A stretch of 64,000 nt of DNA, from contig OY829326.1 in NCBI GenBank assembly GCA_963691655.1, positions 94,729,235-94,793,234 on the forward strand, in the 5' to 3' direction. Origin of the DNA: Toxonevra muliebris (taxonomy: Eukaryota > Arthropoda > Insecta > Diptera > Pallopteridae). Below are positions 40,303 through 54,507 of the stretch, piece after piece. The notes under the pieces were generated by a model. That model was not told where the DNA came from. It worked only from the letters and a program-made list of their open reading frames with translations, and did no database searches. Position numbers and translations under genes: made by a program. How positions within the stretch are numbered: the stretch's first letter is position 1; every line of letters begins with the position of its first letter.

Positions 40303-41568
40303 CAGGGTGACAATCGTAAAGTGACGCAAACATTTCAGCAGTTATTTTCAAAAGGACGTACTTCCATTAAGTACAATTAAGTGTTAACATTGCTGAATAT
40401 ATAAACATTCATTTGAACCCCACCTCATTCAATATAACCTCCTTTAGCCTGCACACATGCCTTCAATCGATCCGGAAATCGTAGGACTGTTCGCCGCAGG
40501 ACTTCCTGATCAATTTCAGTCCAGGCTTTCTCTAATGAATTTGTCAGCGACTCCAGACTGTGGTGTTGAGATGCACAAGCCTTACTCTCTAAAATACTCC
40601 AAATAGAGTAGTCCATTGGATTCAAGTCTGGGGAGTATGGTGGCCATTCTTGAGATGTTATGAATCCAGAAAAATTGTCTTTTATCCATGTTTGCGTTAA
40701 TTTTGCCATGTGGGAAGGTGCAGAATCTTGCTGGAAAGTCCAGTTTCATTTCCAAATGTATCTTGGGCCCAGGGAAGAACATGTTCATTTAAAATGCTCC
40801 GATAAACAACCTGGTCAATTTTAACACCATCTTCAACGAATATTAGAGGGATTCTGGCATTAGCGGAAACTCCAGCGCATACCATAACGGAAGCTGGCTT
40901 TTGAACTCGGCCAGCAGTCCTATTTTGTTGCGATGATGATGTTAGCCACATTCGGTCATTTTGCGCATTGAAATGTTGTTCAACCGTGAAAATTTTTTCA
41001 TCTGTAAACAAGATATTTTCAACATTTTTTAACACGGAGGAGCGTAGCAACGCCTTGCATCTTTGGAGTCGCAAATCTTTCTTTTTTTGTGTCAGATCTT
41101 GAGCTTTTCGGAGCTTGTACGGCTTAAGATTAAGCTTTGATTTTGCAATGATTCGCACTGTTTCACGGTTTACTCCCATTGAGCGCCTTGGATTTCGCTT
41201 GATTCGTTTACGAATTTTTTCTGTTAAACCAGTAGTGGCAACTGTTGAAAATTTTCCCTGGTCTCTATCTCCAAAACCCCCAGTTTCATTATATCGAATA
41301 ATAACTCGGTCTACCGTACGACTTGACAAATTTAAAGCCTTTGCAATTTGACGGCTACTATAATTTGCCAAATGAAATTTCATAATTTCACGACGAATAT
41401 TTTCCTTGTCCATTTTTATGGAAATTTCAAAATATAATAACAAAAATTCAAATGAAATTAAAAGCAAAGCCAATGATGAATGAATTTGCTTTTTAAATTA
41501 AAGTAACGGTAAATGGCAAAGCTTGCTGCAGAGTATTAAACTTGCGTCACTTTACAATTGTCACCCTG
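40303..41568 (-). mobile_element. Mariner/maT-type (DD37D) transposon, complete ends
   Basis: Terminal inverted repeats of about 27 bp (CAGGGTGACAATCGTAAAG; right end CTTTACAATTGTCACCCTG) differ at one position. TA duplications lie at 40301-40302 and 41569-41570. The 1,266-bp body carries one transposase gene on the minus strand, interrupted by a frameshift. It is nested in the hAT element. Confidence 0.9.
40425..41413 (-). pseudogene. Mariner/maT-type transposase, frameshifted
   Basis: This is a cut-and-paste DDE transposase read from ATG at 41413 (MDKENIRREIMKF). An N-terminal helix-turn-helix (SSRQIAKALNLSSRTVDRVI) binds the terminal repeats in this family. The first catalytic Asp is in FTDEK, the second in QQDSAPSH and the third in SPDLNPMDYSIW. 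I count 37 residues between the second and third Asp, which is the DD37D (maT) spacing. A frameshift near 40735-40740, just before the second Asp, moves the frame; the C-terminal part continues to TGA at 40425. A few residues are also missing after NPRRSM. The element can no longer make a full protein. Confidence 0.85.
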
Positions 41569-41807
41569 TAAAATATTGCAATATGGCTCATAATATTGAA
41601 TATTGTATTGCAATATTCCAGTTTTATAAATGTAATGGGTTTCTTCTGTAAAATGTTTTTCAAAAGTATCGAGTATCCGATACTGACCCTTTTTCCCGAT
41701 ATCAAGTAAAATACTTATGTTATGGTATCGAGTGAAAAAAGTACTTTAATCGAATGAATAGTATCGAGTATTTACTCGTATTTACTTGTATCGAATCGTC
41801 ACTACAC

Positions 41808-42900
41808 TCAAGAAAATAAGTACATGAAACAGCTGTAAAAATAACACTTTTTGTTTACAATATTCAGCCAACATGAAAAAATATCAAAATTGACAATACG
41901 AAATGTAATTTTAACATTACTGAATTGAATGTGAAAAATGTATAAGTGATGCGAAAACAATGTAATTTTGGCATTAAAAATGTAAAAGGAATACATTTTT
42001 TTAATGTAATATTGATATTTAGAATGTCAGAAGGATATGACAATATGTAACATTAAAGCAAAATTAATGTAAAATTGATATGACAATAATGTAGAATTGA
42101 TATGACAATAATGTTGAATTAACATGACAACAATATATAACTGATATTACGAAATGTAAATTTGATATTAACTTAGCGTAAAATTGACAATTTAAAATGG
42201 TAAATAAAACACAATAAAGAAATTTTTTTATTTTATATATTTTTATTTTGGTAATAATAATTAATAATATAATATACATACAAACGCAAATAATTCCATT
42301 CATAAAAAAGATTTTTAAATTACGCTACAGGCGGTAGGTGTGGAATCCCCTTCTAAAAATTAAGTTTGGCTTATTTAACGAATAATATTCTCAACAACGC
42401 AGAACGAAATGGCCACGGAGATATGAATTCCTATTAATAAAAGAAGTTCATTATTTACACTTTCTATATTTAATTCACTTCTAATACTTTTTAAGCAGTT
42501 TTATTTTATATTAATATTTTATTTTTTTTAAATTTTTTTTTTCACACTGTTATTTCACAATTAAAAAGTGTTACCAGTTTAAATTTTTTAATGTTATACT
42601 TATGCAAAAAGTATAGCCAGTCTTAATTTTTAATACCATACCAGCCTGTTTACATTTTGAATGTTAAATTTGCACAGGATAATGTCAATTTTACATGTAA
42701 AATGTATTAAGTAATGAGAACATTTTTAATGTTATTTTAAAATTATAATTTGACATGACAATATAAAACGGATTCAACGGAAATTCAACACAAAACATAT
42801 CAAACTGATATTTTTGGCAGTAAAACTAACATTTTTGTTTTTACATCGAAAATAACATTACAAAAATATAAATTTTACATTGGATTTTTTTTTTTTTTGC
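41808..42900. repeat. AT-rich block with AACATT/AATGT inverted phrases
   Basis: The left part is rich in AATGTAA and ATGACAAT, and the right part in TTACATT, TGTCAATTTTACAT and AACATT, so the two halves look loosely inverted, like a foldback element. The boundaries are uncertain. Confidence 0.35.
42066..42151 (+). repeat. 22-bp tandem repeat, about 4 units
   Basis: AATGTAAAATTGATATGACA-AT, AATGTAGAATTGATATGACA-AT and AATGTTGAATTAACATGACA-AC run head to tail at 42066, 42088 and 42110, followed by a degenerate unit. Confidence 0.75.
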
Positions 42901-43533
42901 AGGTAAGGGCACCACCAGTGGTACGTGATGTCTCCAAAAGTGGTACCCTAGCTGATAAAAGAGAGAAACGACATAAGCGACAGCTGAATTTTATTAAAAA
43001 TCTGTATTTTCGCACAATTTTTACATTTTACAATCTGTTGCATGTTTATCAGTATTTCTTATGACGGTAAAGCACACAAAGCTCTGTTTTTTAGTTCTGT
43101 AGTACGCGATTGATCCACATTGTACATTGATGGTACGCGAAAAAAAGCTTGAGAACCGCTGCCCTATAGTGTAAAAATGAACATTTTATTAGTAAGAATT
43201 GGTTATTCATAAAAATCCATTTGAAATTGACAATTACTTAAAAAAAAAATACAAACTAAAAAAAATATTTATTAAATTATTAGCTTATTTCAAAGAAATA
43301 AATTGAAAAAATATTTTACTTCAATGGATGAACGATTTTAATTTAAAAAAAATCGGTAATCTTCATCTTAAATATTACCTTTTCTCTTAGGTTCTTTTAA
43401 TAAACATATCTAGCGGATTTCCGAAAGTACTAAAATCATGAAAAATTATAGGTACATAATTTCTAAGAATAGTCAGTGGAAGAAAAAATTTTTTTACGTT
43501 AGTGGATATTCCAGTTATTGAACGATGACTGTA

Positions 43534-44700
43534 TGCAAAAAATTTCCAAAAATTTGTAGGTACTTTTTACTTTTAAGTTAAGATACCCCGAAATCTTGAT
43601 AAAATAAAAGAATTATGTTTCCAAATTCAGATTAAGTAAATTAAATTCTACAGAAAATTAGTACTCTGGTTCATGAATCTAACGAAAATAAACAATTCGC
43701 AAACTGAACATATTTAACGGGCTCAAAAATCGGCTTTCTCAAAATTCTGACAACATTAAGTGCAAAGCAATGTGCGTTGTAAAACCTCTAACAAACCACG
43801 GTGACTAATCTTTTGAGATATTTTTGCGGTCACACCCTATAACCAACACAAACTTTGCAATTTATAGGGTTATCCCTTGCGTGTTGATTGAGTGAAACTT
43901 AAATAAACAAATTTTGAAACAATTATTGTTGGTTTTTATGGCAATTTAAGCTTTTTAAGCTTAAGAATACGAAGTTTTATCAATTTTTATAATATGCCCA
44001 ATTGCCACTGCATTGAGTTTTGTCACTATCGCTGGAATAACACGGTTACTGACTCAATTGACGTCGATAACGAAATGAAATTTTAAAATATTATGAACTT
44101 GAACTTTGAAAATGATATTATTTGAAACTTTGAAAACAAAGATCTGCGATACTTTTGAAGTTATGAGATATGAAATACTATGCGAATTGTTCACTTTATT
44201 CGAGAGGGTCATAAAATGTTGTACTATCAATGTTTCTACTTTGATTAATTGGAAAATAGAAACAAAATCAATCAGCATAAAAAAAGTTTTGTTTATTTTT
44301 CTATTTTCAATCAGAGCAACAAAAGCGACCACCACATTTCTTGCAATTGAGCTTATCGTATGTGGTAAGCAAATATAACAAATCCTTAAGTTGAAAAAAA
44401 TAATATACATACATATATTTAAATTTTTATTACCTCAACTATTTAGTTTGAGAGCATAAAACAATCAAGCGAGAATGCTTATCAAGACTTTACCTGGCTA
44501 ACTGCTTAGCAGGTAGGGTGGCGGGCTGAGCTGATTTGAATGGAAATCTTTAACGCAGATATATGTAGGTACCGACGACATAAATGCGAAAAATGAACGA
44601 CAGTGCCACCATCAACGCCTCTTGCTATAAAGGTGCTAGAGGTAGTGCTGATAACTTAAGGAATATTTATAGAAATGCAAATATAGTAGGAAATAAATTA
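43534..44700. other. Spacer upstream of gene E
   Basis: No gene is seen. The last 250 bp are less AT-rich and may hold gene E regulatory sequence (CTGATAACTTAAGG at about 44648). Confidence 0.35.
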
Positions 44701-44713
44701 TAAAGCGAGAGCA

Positions 44714-44820
44714 TATAAAATATTTAGCTAACAATATCAAGTACGCGCACATTTCAAATCAGTTGCAAATTAAAAGCACAACGCTTCAGTTCAGTTCGGT
44801 TCAGTTCAATTCAGTTTAGT
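44714..44820 (+). promoter_or_regulatory. Gene E promoter region
   Basis: TATAAAA at 44714-44720 is followed by a TCAGTT at 44759-44764 and a run of TTCAGTTC-type repeats at 44785-44820, just before the ATG at 44838. TATA-to-first-TCAGTT spacing (47 bp) is too long for a simple pair, so the exact start is uncertain. Confidence 0.4.
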
Positions 44821-44837
44821 TTGGCGCTCAGTATAAA

Positions 44838-49488
<4,651 letters not shown>

Positions 49489-49558
49489 TTAAATGTTTTA
49501 GCGAAGCGAGATTTTTTAGTTGAGAAATTATTCTCTTCTTTTGTAAATATGTGTGTAG

Positions 49559-49564
49559 AATAAA
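49559..49564 (+). promoter_or_regulatory. Poly(A) signal of gene E
   Basis: AATAAA lies 70 bp after the stop codon. Confidence 0.6.
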
Positions 49565-51080
49565 TAAATTCTATTTTTTAATGTTTTTTCGTTTATAACT
49601 GCAATGATGAATCAAGAAATACGAATTTGATTAGATTAATAAAGCTTTTTTATAATGCCAATATCTAAATTTATAACATGTTGGAATGGTAAGGTTAATT
49701 ATTTCCCCAAATTAAAAATTTTGAATTTACCTACAGTAAAAATAGAAAACCAAAAACAGTTGGCAACTATTTTGGAATAAAATTTCACCACATAAGTTTG
49801 AAAAGCTTTGCGTTTTGGTGAAAAAGCTTTTGTATAATCTTATGCACCAACCACGCGCTAATACTGCTTTGCAAACTGTAATGTAAGGTAAATATCTGTG
49901 GTCAAAAGCAGTAAGCACTTAAGTCTTAAAACTTCATTTCGAGTAAACACGGTTTGAAGTTAATGTGATTGGTTGCCACTCTATGTAATCGAATACCTTT
50001 CTTTTTTTATAACTAATGTTTTAAAGAACATAGAATTTCGAGGATTTTACGTACATGCGCATTGGAATAAGAAGAATACGATAGCATTTATAACTCAATT
50101 CTGTTTAAAGTTGACTTAAGTGATTATTGCTTTTGATCACAGATATGTCAGAGTTGCCAACTCTACATAGTATGAAAGTAAATTATAGATAATTTTAATT
50201 TTTTTAATTTGGAAAAAAAATGTTTACAATTTTCTGCCAAATTTGGCAGATTACATTTATTTACAATTTAAATGAACAATAATGCCAGAAGAATACCAAA
50301 AAGTTATAGAACTAGCAGATAAGACGATCGATTTTTGAAACTAAACAATTTTACTTTAATGCACGCAATTAATATTTATTTTTATAAGGAAAATTTGTAT
50401 GGAAAAACTTCGTTACTTAGGAAAAATTTACTCTTCTATAAATTTGAATTATCACCTTCCCTTTTGCCAAAATTTAAAACTGCAGAAAAATATCTGATTA
50501 ATTAAAAATTTGTTAGACAGGTGAAACATCTTAACGCTTTCTAGACTCTGAACGAGATATGTTAAAGAGGTAGGTAGATTGAAGTCAACCACTCAAAGAA
50601 TAAAACAATTTTACAACTTAAGAATATAAAAAGGTAAGAAAGTAGCAAATGGGGAAAAATAAAAGGATAGTAAAAAAATGAGACGGGATTTTTTGCATAA
50701 TACTGGACGACAATAGAATTCGATATGGTTTTGGTTATGGAGGACGAAATTTACATACTGTAAAGGCGTGAACTTTGATTGTATAATAAAAATTTGCAAA
50801 AAGGGCGGTGTCAGCAGAAGGCTAAACATTGCATTTCTGAGCCCGTGCTTTGTGAAATTTATTTTAACAACATAAACTGATGTTTTAGACAAAAGCTGCG
50901 AAAAAATCGCGCTACTCGAAAAATTCGAAGCAGTCTAATGACACATATCTCTTTTTTTACAATTTTAATTTTGTTTGAATACAATACGAGTAAATGCCGA
51001 TACTTTTGTTCAAATATTTCAGTACCATCAATACTTTTAATGAATGCAAGTATCGAGTAGTTCATGGTATCTACGTAACA
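49565..51080. other. AT-rich intergenic DNA
   Basis: No gene. TTGCCA phrases with CTCTATGTA or CTCTACATAG (about 49972 and 50152) and an AGTATCGAG-rich patch near 50990-51065 suggest eroded element ends. Confidence 0.35.
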
Positions 51081-52092
51081 CGGTTGCCACTTACTCATTT
51101 TATTTTGTACCAATATTTACAAAAAAATGTACCAAATAGGGAAAAATGTACCAATTTTTTTGTATAGAATAAATAGCTTTGTTAAAAACTTTTTGCCTGC
51201 TTATTATATAAAACACTATTCATTCATTTAAACAAAATAAAAAAATTTATTTTAAAAATTTATTTTAATACCCAATACGCACTGGCTGAGATCAATGTAA
51301 GTAACATTAAATGTTATTTATTAATAACACTGTGCTAGTCGAAAATAGAGACAAACGGGGCATCTAGGGAGTGACTGTCGCAGGGGTATACGGAGTTCAA
51401 ATCCACCGGCTCTTTGGCTGGATTAGCTCTAGTTCAGGAGAAATCAGAAATTTTGTTGATTTCAGTCGGGTTCGTAGCCAAAAAACCGTTTTGAATATCA
51501 CTTTACTGTCTTCGCACGTTTTAGCTATTATTACGGCCAATAAATTAGCTAAAAACATTAATGCAAAAAAAAAAAAATACATTCAAATAGTGTTTTCGAC
51601 TAAAATGTCGAGAAAACTTCACTTTTTCGTCGATTTTTTTTAATAAATAAAAAAATTTTTTTCTCACAATTCAATAAAAGAATTAAACGTACAATCATGA
51701 TCACAGTGTAATAAGTAACACATTGATTGAAATATATTTTGTATTTTGAAAATAGTATTTAGCCGATCAGATATAATGAAACTCTTTATGTCCGACACAC
51801 AATTCTTTTGAAAGCATTATACTATTATATTTATTATACATATATATTTTAAGTTTACGCTTTTCAACAAAAAGTATTTTAAAAATATGTTTACAATTCC
51901 TTATTACTATAAAAGCTAACTTTGCCCACAGAATAGGGTGAAAATCTTGTTGGCATTAGGCTTAAACATTTAATAAATGAAATGAAAAAAATGAATATAC
52001 CAAACTTTAAGAACATGTACCAATGTTCCAAGCGCAGAAAAATGGAAAAAATTTTATTAATTTTTTGTAGAATTATACTAAAGTGGCAACCG
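51081..52092. mobile_element. 1.0-kb MITE with CGGTTGCCACTT ends
   Basis: CGGTTGCCACTT at 51081-51092 has its exact complement AAGTGGCAACCG at 52081-52092. Subterminal TTGTACCAAT/ATGTACCAAT phrases occur at both ends. No target duplication is clear and no transposase is seen. The terminus resembles hAT-type MITEs. Confidence 0.55.
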
Positions 52093-52192
52093 CGGCTGCA
52101 GATTCATAAATGTTTTTACAACACTAAGCTTTACACTTCGATGTGGTGAACTGGTAAAGCTTTTTCTGACCACATTCGAATATGAGCACGGA

Positions 52193-52242
52193 TATAAAAA
52201 CCCAGTGGGAGAAAAATATCATAAAATCAGTGACAATCAGTT
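52193..52242 (+). promoter_or_regulatory. Orphan core-promoter-like sequence
   Basis: TATAAAAA (52193-52200) is followed by TCAGTG (52227) and TCAGTT (52237-52242), the order of an insect TATA/initiator promoter, but no gene follows. Spacing is slightly long. Confidence 0.25.
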
Positions 52243-52299
52243 GTTACAAAAACGCGGAATAGCCCAGTAACAAATCAGATCAAAGGAGACAAAATTCAG

Positions 52300-52430
52300 A
52301 CTGAAAATTAGAACAAAATTCAAGACAAATTCAAAGCAAAAGTAAAACCAAAACTCTGAACAGAAATCAAATCAAAATTTAGACCAAAAAACAAAACTAA
52401 AAACCTAACCATAAATCAATGATTTGATGA
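52300..52430. repeat. Degenerate CAAAATTCAGAC-type short repeats
   Basis: Phrases such as GACAAAATTCAGACTGAAA, AACAAAATTCAAGACAAATT and AAATCAAAATTTAGACCAAA recur about every 20 bp. They are the reverse-complement style of the arrays at 36790-36985 and 63170-63720. Confidence 0.45.
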
Positions 52431-52551
52431 AATGTTTTATTGACTTTTGCAAAACATTTTATAAAGATCACGGGCTTTTAATGTTTTTCTCTTTTTTCTC
52501 CCTTCTTTTTTTCTCCTCCATTCATTGCTACATACAATAGAAAAAAGATAG

Positions 52552-53229
52552 CAGTGTGGCCAACTCAGCGCTTTTCCCGCTAAATTTAGTGCTTTTTGAA
52601 ATTTAAAACGCGGAAAAAAAGTGACTTAGCGGTCAGCGTGTTTTTTTTTTTTCAATTTAAAAGACACTAAATGCTCAGCTAAATAATTTATTTCCTGAAT
52701 AATATTAACAACATTTTTTATCGAAACAATGAGAAATGAACTTATTTAAAACTAAAGTTCGTAACCGTAAATCACTCAATTCAAAAAAATTTGTACTTCA
52801 TATAAAAAATGGATTAAAACACGAAAATTCATTTTGTGAAAACAGCACTAGTGTTCATAATGCTTCTGAATTCAGACTAAAGGGAGTTATGGCCAGAAGA
52901 AGCTGATAGTAATGAAGAGAATATAGACTTCGACATCGATATGTGATAGTTATAAATTATTACTCTGTATACTTTTTTGCGATCAAAGTGTATAAAATAC
53001 TCTTTTTCCATTATCTTATTTTAGTTTTTCTTGTGATTGTATAATTTAGAAATGCTGTGAATTAAAACTTTAAAAATGCATGTAATTAATTAATTTTCTT
53101 TTTAATGTATATATAAAAAAATTTGTGTTTAACACTTTTATAAGGAAAAATTTTAGCGCTTTTTTGAAGAAAATACACGTTTTTCCCTTCATTTTAGCGG
53201 ATTTTGAAAAACAAAAGTTGGCCACACTG
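52552..53229 (+). mobile_element. hAT-derived MITE with transposase C-terminal relic
   Basis: CAGTGTGGCCAACT at 52552 is inverted as AGTTGGCCACACTG ending at 53229; both ends continue with CGCTTTT / TTTTAGCGG phrases. In between, a frame near 52740 reads KVRNRKSLNSKKFVLHIKNG, and another near 52885-52945 reads LWPEEADSNEENIDFDIDM and stops. These look like the eroded tail of a hAT transposase. Confidence 0.6.
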
Positions 53230-53996
53230 ATTATCTATCAGGATAGAAACTCTTATTTATCTGAGTGAGATTGTGTTAAAATTTTGGTAATATCTTTGCA
53301 TCTATTCAAATTAAATTGCAATATATCATTCACACTGAATTGAAATTCACAATATAACTTGGCTTAATGTCATTGAATTTTTATGCCTATTCGGTTTTCT
53401 GCGATCCTAGTAAAACTTGAAATTCAAATATCGTTTCAAAGATCATTTCTTGGTTTAGTTCTGAAAAAATGTAAACGTAGAATAAAATTTATTAAATGCC
53501 TAGGATCATAGATATAAGTTTGGAATATTTGAAGATATTTTAAGAACTCCTACTGATTTCGAACATGTGTTTAAAAAAAATAACTTTGAAGAAAAATTAT
53601 TTAAATGCATACGTGAGGAATTGAGTATAGTAGGAAACGCATTCAATTTTGTATAATTTTCAGTTTCGATGATTACATTTGTTGAGCTCCAATTGAAATT
53701 TTCAAAATATCTTTTGAAGAATAATTAAATTAGAAATGTTTTAACCTGGCTAGTATTTTGTCATTTATGGAATTCGAATTGAAGAACTAAAGAGTTCTTC
53801 TATTGAGATGCCACAGATAACTGACTTCGAATAGTTAGGTCAATATACATATTTGGAAAATTCTAATATATTTCAAGATTCCCTTTCGATTGTGATATTC
53901 AAAATGTGTTTTGAAAACAAAAGGATTTGGAAATGCTTTCACCTGTGCAGCCTCTTGTTATACTACAAGGATTTTGAATCGATTTTCAAGAATTAA
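53230..53996. other. AT-rich spacer
   Basis: Nothing recognisable. Confidence 0.4.
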
Positions 53997-54503
53997 CCCA
54001 TAAATACCCGCTGGTCACTGCAGTGACCAACCACTTCCGCGGCTGCCTGTGCCGCCATTTTACGTTCGCCATTTAAAATAAACATCTGATCTTACTGTCT
54101 AAAATTTTCTTTATCGATACGTATAAATAAGAATGGAAAAATGACAACTGTCGTACAGTTACAGTTATTTTTAGCTCGAAAAGCATGTTTTGCAAAAATT
54201 TTAAACAACTAACTGAAAAAAAGGTGTTTTTATTTTGGAATTTTGTGTAATAAATATATTGCCGTGTGGACAAATTTGTGTCAGACGGTATGGGATAACA
54301 CCAAATAACTGTTTTTAAAAATTATTGCGAATGTATTTTAATTTATTCTCCAGATAATCGCCAAAGGTTACTACAGAGGTCAACCATGTAAATTAAAATA
54401 ACTGCACCTTAAACTAATTTATTTGAAAACACGTCGAACAAACGTTGTTCGGAATCACAAATACTACCTCTGGGTGAAATCGGACGTATTGGGCGTTTAA
54501 GGG
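53997..54503. mobile_element. piggyBac-like MITE, 507 bp
   Basis: TTAA at 53993-53996 and 54504-54507 flanks ends CCCATAAATACCCGC and ...GGGCGTTTAAGGG. A 16-bp perfect palindrome GGTCACTGCAGTGACC lies just inside the left end. Size and layout parallel the MITE in gene E intron 2. Confidence 0.65.
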
Positions 54504-54507
54504 TTAA

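Larger units (their letters stand above)
39377..41810. mobile_element. Possible element with AATCGATAC-rich ends
   Basis: AATCGATAGTGTCGATACTT near 39391 and, inverted, ACTTGTATCGAATCGTCACT near 41783-41802 look like long imperfect terminal repeats, with ACTCATTACTTGTATCGAAT shared in part. Target duplications are not seen. It would contain the maT element and the palindrome. Confidence 0.35.
39349..43161. mobile_element. hAT-type element with perfect 8-bp TSD, 3.8 kb
   Basis: The start CAGGGCTTCTCAAACTGTGG and the end ...GCTTGAGAACCGCTG are inverted (CAGNGSTTCTCAA), each followed inward by a GGTACGC motif. The flanking 8-mers CCCTATAG (39341-39348 and 43162-43169) are identical. The interior is mostly later insertions; its own transposase is not visible. 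Confidence 0.85.
39199..43531. mobile_element. TA-flanked pogo-type MITE split by a hAT element
   Basis: The left end CAGTCAACGCTCGAAACC and the right end ...GTTATTGAACGATGACTG are inverted repeats with TA duplications at 39197-39198 and 43532-43533. Removing the nested hAT element (39349-43161) and one 8-bp duplication leaves about 512 bp. It forms the outer shell of the nest. Confidence 0.65.

Noticed and set aside
41816..42300. CRISPR-like spaced repeat
   Set aside because: The AATGTAA phrases are direct head-to-tail 22-bp units and diffuse AT-rich repeats, in a eukaryotic transposon nest.
51371..51430. tRNA-like box B (GTTCAAATCC) near 51400
   Set aside because: No convincing box A or cloverleaf, and it lies inside a MITE.
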